Shown here: in pieces, positions 51,076 through 59,615 of the stretch
Numbering within the stretch: position 1 is the stretch's first letter
How the letters are laid out: every line of letters begins with the position of its first letter
Assembly: GCF_023168405.1 (NCBI RefSeq)
Contig: NZ_AP025285.1
Coordinates: 310,001-374,000, forward strand
Source of the DNA: Leptogranulimonas caecicola
GTDB lineage: Bacteria > Actinomycetota > Coriobacteriia > Coriobacteriales > Atopobiaceae
Direction: 5' to 3'
DNA length: 64,000 nucleotides
The notes under the pieces: generated by a model
The model's database searches: none
What the model was told of the DNA's origin: nothing
The model's input: only the letters and a program-made list of their open reading frames with translations
Made by a program: the position numbers and the translations under genes

Positions 51076-53214
51076 ATGGAAGAGACCCTGCAAGAGGCGT
51101 GGGCCGGCTTCGAGGCTGGCCCCTGGGAGCACGAGGTCGACGTTCGCGACTTCATCCAGCGCAACTACACCCCTTACGAGGGCGATGAGAGCTTCCTCGA
51201 GGACGCCACTCCAGACACGGAGCACCTCTGGAAGCAGGTCATGGACCTGTTCGCCGCAGAGCAGGCCATGGGCGGCGTCATCGCCATGGACACCGATATC
51301 ATCTCCACCATCACCAGCCATGGCCCTGGCTACATCGATCAGGCTCACGAGAAGATCGTCGGCCTTCAGACCGATAAACCCTTGAAACGCGCCCTGCAGC
51401 CCAACGGCGGCATCCGCATGGCCGTGTCTGCCTGCCAGTCCCATGGCTGCGAGGTGGACGAGCAGATCGTCGACATCTACACCAACCTGCGCAAGACCCA
51501 CAACGCCGGCGTGTTCGACGTCTACACTCCCGAGATGCGCGCCTGCCGCCACTCCCACATCATCACCGGCCTGCCCGATGCCTACGGCCGCGGCCGCATC
51601 ATCGGCGACTACCGCCGCGTGGCCCTCTATGGTCTGGATTTCCTCATCGAGGACAAGAAGCGTCAAAAAGAGGGCACCGAGTCCACCATGACTGAGCCCG
51701 TCATCCGTCACCGCGAGGAGCTCTCCGAGCAGATCCGCGCCCTCCAAGAGCTCAAGCAGCTGGGCGAGATCTACGGCTTTGACCTGGGTCGCCCCGCGCA
51801 GACCCTCCAAGAGGCCATCCAGTGGCTCTACTTTGGCTACCTGGGCTCTGTGAAGGAGCAAAACGGCGCCGCCATGTCGCTGGGCCGCACCTCTACCTTC
51901 CTGGACATCTACGCAGAGCGCGACCTGGCGCGCGGCACCATCTGTGAGCGCGATGCTCAGGAGCTGGTGGACCACTTCATCATGAAGCTGCGCATGGTCA
52001 AGTTCGCCCGCACCCCCGATTACAACGCCCTGTTCTCCGGCGATCCCCAGTGGGTTACCGAGTCCATCGGCGGCATGGGCATCGACGGCCGTCCTCTGGT
52101 CACCAAGATGAGCTTCCGTTACCTGCACACCCTGGAGACCCTGGGCACCTCTCCCGAGCCCAATCTCACCGTGCTCTGGTCCACTCGCCTGCCCGAGGCC
52201 TTCAAGCGCTACTGCGCCAAGATCTCCATCGTCTCCAGCTCCATCCAGTATGAGAACGACGACCTCATGCGCGTCTACCACGGCGACGACTATGCCATCG
52301 CCTGCTGCGTGTCCTCCATGCGCATCGGCAAGGAGATGCAGTTCTTCGGCGCCCGCGCCAACCTGGCCAAGTGCCTGCTCTACGCCATCAACGGCGGTGT
52401 GGACGAGGTGCTGGGCACCCAGATCGGCCCCAAGTACCGCGCTGTGGTGGGCGACGTGCTCGACTACGACGACGTCAAGGACAAGTTCCACGACATGATG
52501 GACTGGCTGGCCGGCGTCTACGTCAACGCCCTGAACATCATCCACTACATGCACGACAAGTACTGCTACGAGCGCCTGCAGATGGCCCTCCACGACGAGC
52601 ATGTGCACCGCTGGTTCGCCACCGGCATCGCCGGCCTCTCCGTCGTGGCCGACTCCCTGTCTGCCATCAAGTACGCCACCGTGCGCCCCATCCGCAACGA
52701 GGCTGGCATCGTGGTGGACTTCGAGATCGAGGGCGACTTCCCCCGCTACGGCAATGACGACGATCGCGTAGACTCCATCGCTGCCCAGGTCATCGAGGAC
52801 TTCATGCACGACATCCGCGGTTACGAGACCTACCGCAAGTCCGTGCCCACCACCTCGGTGCTCACCATTACCTCCAACGTGGTTTACGGCAAAGCCACCG
52901 GCTCCACCCCCGACGGCCGCAAGGCCGGCGAGGCCTTCGCCCCGGGCGCCAACCCCATGCACCATCGCGACAGCCACGGCGCCGTGGCCAGCCTGGCCTC
53001 CGTCGCCAAGATGCCCTTCAAGGACGCCCAGGACGGCATCTCCAACACCTTCTCCATCGTGCCTGGCGCGCTGGGCAAGGACGGCGACGTCATGTTTGGC
53101 GATTTGGATCTCGACGCCCTGGGTGTGGAGGTCACCTTCGCCAACGAGGTCTGCGCTGCCTGCGAAGCCGACCTCTCCGCTCGCGAGGGCGCCGAGGACG
53201 TCGTCGCCCAGTAA
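51076..53214 (+). CDS. pflB: Pyruvate formate-lyase, large part lacking the glycyl-radical domain
   Basis: The 712-residue protein covers the formate acetyltransferase barrel: [19 protein letters not shown] at the start, active-site Cys410-Cys411 in [10 protein letters not shown] (418-419 in E. coli), then [18 protein letters not shown] and [13 protein letters not shown]. Here normal enzymes continue into the C-terminal domain with RVSGYAV; this one instead ends after about 35 unrelated residues (EDVVAQ). That domain is supplied by the next gene. The catalysed reaction would be pyruvate + CoA to acetyl-CoA + formate. ATG at 51076 follows AAAGAGAG; an ATG six codons earlier is an alternative. 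Confidence 0.92.
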   Translation: MEETLQEAWAGFEAGPWEHEVDVRDFIQRNYTPYEGDESFLEDATPDTEHLWKQVMDLFAAEQAMGGVIAMDTDIISTITSHGPGYIDQAHEKIVGLQTDKPLKRALQPNGGIRMAVSACQSHGCEVDEQIVDIYTNLRKTHNAGVFDVYTPEMRACRHSHIITGLPDAYGRGRIIGDYRRVALYGLDFLIEDKKRQKEGTESTMTEPVIRHREELSEQIRALQELKQLGEIYGFDLGRPAQTLQEAIQWLYFGYLGSVKEQNGAAMSLGRTSTFLDIYAERDLARGTICERDAQELVDHFIMKLRMVKFARTPDYNALFSGDPQWVTESIGGMGIDGRPLVTKMSFRYLHTLETLGTSPEPNLTVLWSTRLPEAFKRYCAKISIVSSSIQYENDDLMRVYHGDDYAIACCVSSMRIGKEMQFFGARANLAKCLLYAINGGVDEVLGTQIGPKYRAVVGDVLDYDDVKDKFHDMMDWLAGVYVNALNIIHYMHDKYCYERLQMALHDEHVHRWFATGIAGLSVVADSLSAIKYATVRPIRNEAGIVVDFEIEGDFPRYGNDDDRVDSIAAQVIEDFMHDIRGYETYRKSVPTTSVLTITSNVVYGKATGSTPDGRKAGEAFAPGANPMHHRDSHGAVASLASVAKMPFKDAQDGISNTFSIVPGALGKDGDVMFGDLDLDALGVEVTFANEVCAACEADLSAREGAEDVVAQ

Positions 53215-53234
53215 GCTCTCTCAAGTGGCAGTGG

Positions 53235-53263
53235 CAGGGTTTCTCGGTTGCCGAGAAACCCTG
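53235..53263. repeat. 13-bp perfect hairpin built from the TTCTCGG motif, between the two lyase genes
   Basis: 53235-53247 and 53251-53263 are exact reverse complements with a TTG loop. The right arm contains TGCCGAGAA (53249-53257) and the left arm TTTCTCGG. No T tract follows. It could stabilise the upstream message or act as partial attenuator, and it is a member of the window-wide motif family. Confidence 0.85.
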
Positions 53264-53357
53264 AACCCCGCCACCTGTGCGGATTTTAAGGCTCAGAGCC
53301 CTTGCCGCTTGTCATATTCCGGACCCTATCTGCACCTTCAAGAAAGGAGATCTCGCT

Positions 53358-53609
53358 ATGAAGACTTCCGAAGTTGCTCCCGATCAGGTGGATAACCTGG
53401 TATCCATGCTCGACGGCTATGCCGAGGAGGGCGGCCACCACCTGAACGTCAACGTGTTCAACCGCGACACCCTGCTGGACGCCCAGGCCCATCCCGAGAA
53501 GTACCCTCAGCTCACCGTGCGCGTGTCTGGCTACGCCGTGAACTTCAACAAGCTCACCCGCGAGCAGCAGGACGAGGTTATCTCCCGAACCTTCCACGAG
53601 AGTCTCTAG
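53358..53609 (+). CDS. Separate glycyl-radical subunit of pyruvate formate-lyase (GrcA-like)
   Basis: The 83-residue protein equals the C-terminal domain of pyruvate formate-lyase: [50 protein letters not shown] with radical Gly58, and EVISRTF. It has its own strong site GAAAGGAGA before the ATG. Unlike E. coli GrcA, which backs up an intact enzyme, this one seems to be the only source of the radical domain in the locus, since the large gene lacks it. It is expected to bind the large subunit and be activated by the activase encoded downstream. Confidence 0.93.
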   Translation: MKTSEVAPDQVDNLVSMLDGYAEEGGHHLNVNVFNRDTLLDAQAHPEKYPQLTVRVSGYAVNFNKLTREQQDEVISRTFHESL

Positions 53610-53859
53610 CCCGCTGTCCGCATTGTGCGGAGACGTCGGAGCTGCGTCTGTGGTGGGGCCTCGGGCAACAGGCCTGACCCTCTTGGGACGCGGCATTCCC
53701 AGTTCTTACACTTAGGCTCAGAAGCGGTATAGGTTTGCTGCTCCTGGGCCTGTTTGGTTGCTTTGTCTTGGATCCCTTGGGTACGTTTCCGATAACGTCG
53801 GCACGCATGGAGGCCGACGTGCGCCCAAGCACGGTTGGCAAAAGAAAAGGTGGCTCGCC

Positions 53860-54564
53860 ATGGCTCCTCTCGCACAGCAGGTAACTCTCAAAGGCGACGT
53901 GAACAGCGCCCCCTACATCATGGATCCCTCTCCTTTAGCATCCCTTGAAGAGGGCGAACAGTTCTATTTTGACGCAAAGGCCGTCACGTCGAAGCAGCGG
54001 GCCGACTTCAAGGCCTCAGGAGCCCCCTTCACCGAGCGCCAGCCCTTCTATGGAATCTTTTATCAAGGCGTCTTTGTGGGCATTGCCACGGGTCTTGCGC
54101 ATCCGGTGCGGGCACTTTTGGACCAGGGCCATCCAGTGAGGGTCGCAGCTGTCCGCACTTCTGGCAAAGCCCAGGGCTATCAAGGGGTTGAGCTGGAGCT
54201 TCCTGAGACCGATCCCTTCCAGCGCTGGTATCGTTTCGTCGAGTTGGGAGAGGTCGTTCCTTTGGACGACCCTATTGTGGTGGTGAACCTCAATCTCGAA
54301 GGTGCCCATCGCTTGGCCAATGGGCCGGCCAAGGTGTCTGTGGGCCAAATCGCCGACGATCGCCTGCCTGTCACGGTGTCTGGCAAGGATGCCAAGGGCG
54401 AGCCTGTGGAGGCCGTCTATCATCTCTATCCTCGCCAGCACCATTCCTGGCATACGTTGGCCCCACTGGCCGGCCAAACCCACGAGGCCGTTGTCATGCA
54501 GCACGACAGCTTCACCCATCGCGGCACTCGTTATGCCAAGGTGTTCATCGACACTGCCCGCTAA
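53860..54564 (+). CDS. Unknown protein inside the pyruvate formate-lyase locus
   Basis: The 234-residue soluble protein belongs to no family I recognise. The middle (FYGIFYQGVFVGIATGLAHP, LLDQGHPVRVAAVRTSGK) looks like an alpha/beta fold somewhat reminiscent of HIRAN-type domains, but this is weak. Later part: VVVNLNLEGAHRLANG, then HSWHTLAPLAGQTHEAVV. No Cys is present and there are no membrane segments. ATG at 53860 follows AAAGGTGG. It sits between the glycyl-radical gene and the activase gene, so a role in lyase maturation, protection or repair is possible. Confidence 0.65.
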   Translation: MAPLAQQVTLKGDVNSAPYIMDPSPLASLEEGEQFYFDAKAVTSKQRADFKASGAPFTERQPFYGIFYQGVFVGIATGLAHPVRALLDQGHPVRVAAVRTSGKAQGYQGVELELPETDPFQRWYRFVELGEVVPLDDPIVVVNLNLEGAHRLANGPAKVSVGQIADDRLPVTVSGKDAKGEPVEAVYHLYPRQHHSWHTLAPLAGQTHEAVVMQHDSFTHRGTRYAKVFIDTAR

Positions 54565-54609
54565 ACCGCGGGCCGGTTCTTGCGACCGAGAACTAAGAAA
54601 GGCGGCGCC

Positions 54610-55401
54610 GTGGCGCTTTGCGACACCTCTGACCCGGAGCTTCGCTCGACCAGCGGCCAGGTGCACTCTCTAGAGACCATGGGTACTGTGGATGGCCCGG
54701 GCACCCGACTGGTGGTGTTCACCCAAGGTTGCCCTATGCGCTGCGCCTACTGCCATAATCCCGACAGTTGGAAACCCGGCGCAGGCACTTCTAAAACCGT
54801 TGGCGAGATCCTCGATCTCTTCGAGCGCAACCGACCCTTCTACCGCAAAGGAGGCATCACCGTCTCCGGCGGCGAGCCGTTGTTGCAGCCCCAGTTTGTG
54901 GGGGCGCTCTTCTCGGCAGCCCATAGAGCCGAGAAGGGCCGCATCCACACGGCCCTAGATACCTCGGGCAGTGCCTATGATCCTGCCCATCCCGAGCGTT
55001 TTGACCAGGTACTGCGTGAGAGCGACCTGGTGTTACTTGATATCAAACATGCACAGAATAAGGGCCATAGGGAGCTTACAGGCATGGGGGCCGAGAGACC
55101 CCGGGCTCTGGCCGATGAGCTTTCGCGCCGGAGGATCCCCATGGTCATCAGGCATGTGGTGGTGCCCGGCATCACCGACGATCCAGAGGAGCTTCGCGCC
55201 CTGGGCCGCCTCATCGCCCGTTGGGACAACGTGGTGGGCCTGGATCTGCTGCCCTATCACACTATGGGAGTGCCTAAATACGAGGCACTGGACCTGGATT
55301 ATCCCCTTGAAGGCACTCCGGCGATGGATAAAAATCGCATCCCCCAGTTGCGCCAGATAGTCTTGCAGGCTCGAGCAGACGCCAGGGCGCAAAAGGCTTG
55401 A
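54610..55401 (+). CDS. pflA: Pyruvate formate-lyase activating enzyme (radical SAM)
   Basis: The 263-residue radical SAM enzyme puts the radical on Gly of its target. It has the cluster motif CPMRCAYC (CxxxCxxC), preceded by GTVDGPGTRLVVFTQG, then GGITVSGGEPLLQP for SAM binding and DIKHAQNKGHRELTG, typical of PflA. The GTG start at 54610 follows AGAAAGGCGG. It is fourth in the locus, 45 bases after the unknown protein. Confidence 0.93.
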   Translation: MALCDTSDPELRSTSGQVHSLETMGTVDGPGTRLVVFTQGCPMRCAYCHNPDSWKPGAGTSKTVGEILDLFERNRPFYRKGGITVSGGEPLLQPQFVGALFSAAHRAEKGRIHTALDTSGSAYDPAHPERFDQVLRESDLVLLDIKHAQNKGHRELTGMGAERPRALADELSRRRIPMVIRHVVVPGITDDPEELRALGRLIARWDNVVGLDLLPYHTMGVPKYEALDLDYPLEGTPAMDKNRIPQLRQIVLQARADARAQKA

Positions 55402-55458
55402 GTCGAGGACTTCCAGCACGCTCTCCAAGCGTGCAAGCTCTGTCTTTAGGTTAAAGGC

Positions 55459-55570
55459 TGCCGAGAAGAGCTTCACCAAACGTTCACGACGCCTGAAGGG
55501 AGTACCTCTAACAGTCTCACGAGCCTGTTAACGGCTCTTCTCTGAGGTGGCGTTTCTCGGCAGAGAAACG
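55459..55570. repeat. Opposed TTCTCGGCA motifs and motif hairpin
   Basis: TGCCGAGAA lies at 55459-55467 and TTCTCGGCA at 55554-55562. The latter is embedded in a small perfect hairpin, CGTTTCTC (55551-55558) with GAGAAACG (55563-55570). A further copy lies inside the next gene (55742-55750). Confidence 0.82.
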
Positions 55571-55616
55571 TTAAGGTGTCCTTCTAAGATGCACCTTGCG
55601 ACCTTAAGGAGGGGCC

Positions 55617-56198
55617 ATGGCAGCGCTGCCCCCTCAAGACCCCACCTGTTGGTATGATGCCAACTTTGATGAAGAACTGGTAGAAGTTCGCCATCAGGCC
55701 GAGCACACCTGCTGGCTCATCAATCAGCTGGATCCCCAAGATGCCGAGAAACACCAGCAACTGCTAGGTGAGCTTTTTGGGTCTTTGGGAGTCGGGGTGG
55801 AGGTGCTGGCACCGGTCATGGTCGATTACGGCACCAACGTTTCTTTGGGCGACGGCTGCTTTGTAAACCACAACGCCTATTTTATGGATGGCGCACCCAT
55901 AGTTATCGGGGCTCACGTATTCGTGGGTCCCGATTGCGGTTTTTATACGGCCAATCATCCCTTGCTGGCCTCTGAGCGCAATCAGGGTTGGGAGCAGGCG
56001 CGTCCCATCACCATTCAAGACAACGTGTGGATTGGCGCCAAGGTGAGCATTTTGCCAGGGGTGACCATTGGCGAAGGCGCCGTGGTAGGTGCTGGCTCGG
56101 TGGTGACCAAGGACGTTCCTCCTCACACGCTGGCGGCAGGAAACCCCTGCAGGCCGCTTCGCCTCATCACTGCTCAAGACACTATTGGTAAGGAGTAG
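55617..56198 (+). CDS. Sugar O-acetyltransferase, maltose/galactoside type
   Basis: The 193-residue left-handed beta-helix acetyltransferase has an N-terminal helical part (CWYDANFDEELVEVRHQ), hexapeptide repeats with the catalytic-loop Asn/His in NHNAYFMDGAPIVIG, and the end GAGSVVTKDVPPHTLAAGNP as in Maa/LacA proteins. It acetylates sugars with acetyl-CoA; the substrate is not certain. ATG follows AAGGAGGGG. Confidence 0.9.
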   Translation: MAALPPQDPTCWYDANFDEELVEVRHQAEHTCWLINQLDPQDAEKHQQLLGELFGSLGVGVEVLAPVMVDYGTNVSLGDGCFVNHNAYFMDGAPIVIGAHVFVGPDCGFYTANHPLLASERNQGWEQARPITIQDNVWIGAKVSILPGVTIGEGAVVGAGSVVTKDVPPHTLAAGNPCRPLRLITAQDTIGKE

Positions 56199-56203
56199 CA
56201 ACT

Positions 56204-56674
56204 ATGTCGCTTAGTCGTGCCCGCGAGGCCTTGGAGGCCCAGGATCTGGCCTCGCACATCATGGAATTCGACACCTCTAGCGCCACCGTTGAGCTGGCTG
56301 CTGCCGCAGTGGGATGTGAGCCTGCTCATATCGCCAAAACCCTTTCCTTTGCGGTGGGGGACAGGGTGGCGCTGGTGGTCTGCGCCGGTGATGCGCGCAT
56401 CGACAACCCTAAGTTCAAGGGCTACTTCCACACCAAGGCCAAGATGCTCGATGCGGTCAGCGCCGAGGAGCGCATCGGCCATGGGGTAGGTGGTGTGTGC
56501 CCCTTTGGAGTCAAGGAGGGCTGCGATGTGTACTTGGATGAGAGCCTCAAGCGCTTTGATGTGGTCTATCCTGCCGCAGGTACCGCAAGCAGCGCGGTGA
56601 AACTCACCCTTCCCGAGCTAGAGCGCGCTTGTCCTGAGGCTATCTGGGTTGACGTCTGCAAACTGCCTGCCTAG
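56204..56674 (+). CDS. YbaK/EbsC-type aminoacyl-tRNA deacylase
   Basis: The 156-residue protein has the YbaK fold: an early HIMEFDTSSATVELAAAAVG, EPAHIAKTLSFAVGDRVALVV, the Lys in FKGYFHTKAKML and GGVCPFGVKEGCDVYLDES near the end. Relatives hydrolyse mischarged Cys- or Ala-tRNA-Pro. The ATG follows AAGGAG, six bases after the acetyltransferase stop, so the two are probably co-transcribed. Confidence 0.9.
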   Translation: MSLSRAREALEAQDLASHIMEFDTSSATVELAAAAVGCEPAHIAKTLSFAVGDRVALVVCAGDARIDNPKFKGYFHTKAKMLDAVSAEERIGHGVGGVCPFGVKEGCDVYLDESLKRFDVVYPAAGTASSAVKLTLPELERACPEAIWVDVCKLPA

Positions 56675-56741
56675 CTCGATAACCTACGCCAGCAACAATT
56701 ACCTGCATCATCTGGTTGCAAAAGCTGGTAACAAAAAAGAA

Positions 56742-56805
56742 CCCCTCCGCCGTGAGCTGCATCCTAAGTATTGGAAACAGTTCACTGGTGAAGGGGCCTC
56801 TTTAT
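56742..56805. terminator. Bidirectional terminator between convergent genes
   Basis: CCCCTCCGCCGTGA (56742-56755) pairs with TCACTGGTGAAGGGG (56782-56796) with one bulge. On the plus strand CCTCTTTATT follows; on the minus strand a run of six T (A run at 56733-56738) follows, serving the aldo/keto reductase. Confidence 0.7.
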
Positions 56806-56817
56806 TGGCGGAATTTT

Positions 56818-57678
56818 TTATCGGCCGCTAAAGACGGGGAACGCTGAGTCTTTGCCGTAGTCCACATCGGCAGCGCCGGCCAGATAGTCCATATCCTCGC
56901 CGGAGATCACAAAGTCTACCTGGGCGTTGTCCTTCATGTGCTCAGGGTTTGCGGTCTTGGGCAGCGCCACCGCGCCGCACTGGATGACGTAGCGGATACA
57001 CAGCTGAGGGATGCTCGCGCCGTAGCGCTGGGCCATGGACTGGAGCTGCTCGTCTTTGAGCAGCGCGCCATGGGCCACAGGAGAATAGGCCTCTACCTGG
57101 ATATTGTGGGCCTGACAGTAGGTGATGAGGCCGCGGGGCGTATGGCCCACGTGGAAGAGGATCTGGTTGACCGCCGGCACATCGGAGCTGTTGTCGATAA
57201 TGTTTTTAAGATCGGACTCCAAGAAGTTGGAAACGCCGATCTCGCGCACTTTGCCGGCCTCCTTGGCCTCTTCCAGTGCACGCCACACCTCAAGATTGCC
57301 GTGGTAGTAGTGGTTGGAGCCATTGTGGAAGTGGCCCCAGGGCTCGGGGGAGTGGATGATCATTTGATCCAGATAATCCAGCCCCATCTTCTCCAGCGTC
57401 TCATCGATGGACTTCTTGGCAGAATCGTAGTCTTTGAGCTCGGCCGCGATCTTGGAGCCCACAAAGAGCTGCTCGCGAGGAACCGATGCCGTGCGCACGC
57501 CCTCGCCTACACCTGCCTCGTTGCCATAGGCCTGGGCGGTGTCGATAAGCCGATAACCGCAATCCACCGCATCCCGCACTGCTTGGGCGGCTTTGTCATC
57601 ATCGATAAGCCAGGTACCAAGGCCCAGCTTGGGAATAGCGGTGCCGTCGGCCAGCTTATAGGTTTCTTCGAGAATCAT
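56818..57678 (-). CDS. Aldo/keto reductase
   Basis: The 286-residue NADPH-dependent oxidoreductase has the family start LADGTAIPKLGLGTWLIDD, the catalytic tetrad region GYRLIDTAQAYGNEAGVG with Tyr, YLDQMIIHSP, IGVSNFLESDL and the coenzyme-binding VALPKTANPEHM. Substrates of this group are small aldehydes or diketo acids. The ATG follows AAGGAG at the usual distance. Monocistronic, divergent from the DedA gene. Confidence 0.93.
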   Translation of the reverse strand: MILEETYKLADGTAIPKLGLGTWLIDDDKAAQAVRDAVDCGYRLIDTAQAYGNEAGVGEGVRTASVPREQLFVGSKIAAELKDYDSAKKSIDETLEKMGLDYLDQMIIHSPEPWGHFHNGSNHYYHGNLEVWRALEEAKEAGKVREIGVSNFLESDLKNIIDNSSDVPAVNQILFHVGHTPRGLITYCQAHNIQVEAYSPVAHGALLKDEQLQSMAQRYGASIPQLCIRYVIQCGAVALPKTANPEHMKDNAQVDFVISGEDMDYLAGAADVDYGKDSAFPVFSGR

Positions 57679-57892
57679 AGGTAGGTACTCCTTTATATCT
57701 AGCTCAAAGATTTGGAGAAATCCTGTGCCAAGCTCCCAGTATTGTGTCAGCTAAAGGGAGGGACTCGTCAGGATGCCTTCAGATCTTTAGCATGGTCTGT
57801 CGCAAAGCCAATAGGTTATGTACCCTCATCGATCGATGGAGCACTGGGACTGCAGGTTCCATACATCAGTCGATTTATTAAAGAAGGAGCTC

Positions 57893-58519
57893 ATGGAAGC
57901 TTTTATCAACCAGTTTGGCTACCTGGCAATTGGCGCCCTGGTCTTTTTGGAAAACCTTTTTCCGCCCATTCCCTCAGAGATCATCCTGCCCCTCTCGGGC
58001 GCGCTCACCATTGGAAGCCAGCTCACCCTTCCCGGCGTCATTGTGGCTTCTACCGTGGGTTCTGTGGCAGGCGCCTTCGCCCTTTACGGCATTGGCCGCG
58101 CCATTTCTCGCGCTCGCTTGGTCTCCTTCTTCCAGACGCGCCCCATGCGTCTTTTGGGCTTTAAGGCCAACGACGTGGAGCGCGTTATCGATTGGTTTGA
58201 CGCCAAGGGCCAAAAGACCGTCTTTCTCTGCCGCTTTGTCCCCGGCCTTCGCAGCCTGATCTCTGTGCCTGCGGGCACTGCCCGCATGGGCCTGACTCGC
58301 TTTACGGCCTATACCACGGTGGGTTCTCTGCTGTGGAACGCAGTACTGTGCACCCTGGGTGTAGCCGCAGGCGATGCCTGGCACCTGGTGTCTGAGCAGG
58401 TAGCCTGGGCCTCTGACGTGGTGAAGCTGGTAATCATCGTGGCTCTGGTAGGCGGCAGCCTTTGGTGGATCTTCCGCCGCGCCATCCCTGCCTGGCGCCT
58501 GGAGAATGCTGAGGCCTAA
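57893..58519 (+). CDS. DedA family membrane protein (second copy)
   Basis: The 208-residue protein has DedA motifs: GALVFLENLFPPIPSEIILP near residues 13-32 and FLCRFVPGLRSLISVPAGTA near 110-129 with conserved Arg, Pro and Gly, and several membrane helices. Members are implicated in undecaprenyl phosphate recycling or related membrane transport. ATG at 57893 follows AAGGAG. It is less similar to the protein at 5800 than either is to the family core, so not a recent duplicate. Confidence 0.9.
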   Translation: MEAFINQFGYLAIGALVFLENLFPPIPSEIILPLSGALTIGSQLTLPGVIVASTVGSVAGAFALYGIGRAISRARLVSFFQTRPMRLLGFKANDVERVIDWFDAKGQKTVFLCRFVPGLRSLISVPAGTARMGLTRFTAYTTVGSLLWNAVLCTLGVAAGDAWHLVSEQVAWASDVVKLVIIVALVGGSLWWIFRRAIPAWRLENAEA

Positions 58520-58566
58520 GTTTTCGAAGGCGTGCCTCTGCCGTCTCATCCTATAGCTCTTGTAAT

Positions 58567-58605
58567 AGTGCGTAGTAGAACTGGGTTTCTACTACGCACT
58601 TTTGT
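58567..58605 (+). terminator. Terminator of the second dedA gene
   Basis: AGTGCGTAGTAGAA (58567-58580) pairs perfectly with TTCTACTACGCACT (58587-58600), followed by TTTTG. Confidence 0.85.
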
Positions 58606-58686
58606 GTAAAAAGCGATTAACGCGTAATAGAAAACCCTTTGTAGTAGGCACTTTGCACACAGTGTCTAAAAGAAGCTGCGCAGAGC

Positions 58687-59061
58687 CTAGTGCCTAGGTG
58701 TGTGGTTGGAGTCAGAGGTATCGCTAGGGCTGACGACATCCTTCTGAGCGGTTCCTCCGTGATTGATGGTGTGCGCCAAAGGATGCTTCTGCAAAAAGAG
58801 CATGGACACAAAGCCCAAGATGCACAGGGGCACGAAGTAGCCAAAGGGCGGCACCAGCGCCTCGCTGTAGCCGGTGGCGATGATGGACTGCACCGATGCC
58901 GGGAGCTTCTCCATGTAGGTGGGGGTAAGCGATGCCAGCGAGATGTTGTCTGCTTTGGGCAAGAGGGGAGCGACGTCAGCCACCAAGCGGGAGGTGAACA
59001 GCGATCCCACCAGCGAGGTGCCCAGCGTGGCGCCTAACGAGGTCTCTACCCATGAAGGCAC
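58687..59061 (-). pseudogene. C-terminal remnant of an MFS drug transporter
   Basis: The 124-residue open frame matches only the last quarter of DHA2/EmrB-type transporters: ETSLGATLGTSLVGSLFTSR, then FGYFVPLCILGFVSMLFLQ as the final membrane helix and a hydrophilic tail. In the same frame upstream there is a stop (TAA) three codons before, and no other MFS sequence is found in the next 500 bases. A start MQANLK preceded by AGAGATGAC lies just before that stop, as if a large internal deletion joined gene ends. Confidence 0.7.
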
Positions 59062-59380
59062 TTCCCATTATTTGAGGTTGGCTTGCATGAGTCATCTCTA
59101 GAATGGCGGCGGTCACCCAGAGGCGGCGCTCGCTCAGAGCACAACTCGTCACTGAGGTCGTGGACAGTAGGCGATCTGCGGAAGGGAGCAGTTGAAGGGA
59201 GGTGGCACTAGATTCGCTTGCCCTCTAAAAAGATACTTCAATAGCTACATCGAAATATGGCTATTGAATGTACTAGATAGTAAATACTAAATTATATACA
59301 GCTAGAATGCTGCGGTGGCTTCGTATAAAGATGGGTGTTCCAGCGGCGTATAAATGTAGCTATCGCAGTAATTAATTAGA
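59062..59380. other. AT-rich intergenic region upstream of the pilus-like operon
   Basis: No gene is seen. The part 59220-59380 is distinctly AT-rich and contains imperfect inverted segments (AATAGCTACAT near 59239 with GGCTATT near 59261) and GTAGCTA near 59357, like the TAGCTAC segments at 10776 and 50616. It may hold promoters or regulator sites. Confidence 0.4.
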
Positions 59381-59420
59381 GGGGCCGCAAGACATCTTTA
59401 TATAGCGGCCCCTTCTCTTC
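59381..59420 (+). terminator. Hairpin/terminator upstream of the pilus-like operon
   Basis: GGGGCCGC (59381-59388) pairs with GCGGCCCC (59405-59412) around an AT-rich loop, followed by TTCTCTTC. The gene it serves is unclear; it may end a small transcript from the AT-rich region. Confidence 0.55.
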
Positions 59421-59615
59421 TAGGATCCCTCTTGCTCGCCTGTGGCTCACTTCCATGACCGGTCCAAGGTTGCGCCGTTTCGCTCTGGCTCCCTCTCTTG
59501 CCTATCAGAATCCATTCAGCGTATATTTCTAAAGATGATAACGATGCTTTTGGATACGCTCTTGGATGTGCTTTTAGCGCAGTCTTTATCGCGCCAGTCT
59601 TGATAGGAGGGGATC

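Noticed and set aside
51076-53609. Frameshift explaining the split pyruvate formate-lyase
   Set aside because: Stop, hairpin, new ribosome binding site and extra residues on both sides of the cut cannot be reconciled by one or two base changes.
55553-55562. TTCTCGGCA motif as an ordinary transcription factor operator only
   Set aside because: Copies occur inside many coding regions on both strands and in unrelated positions relative to starts, which does not fit promoter-bound operators; kept as an alternative only for the palindromic copies.
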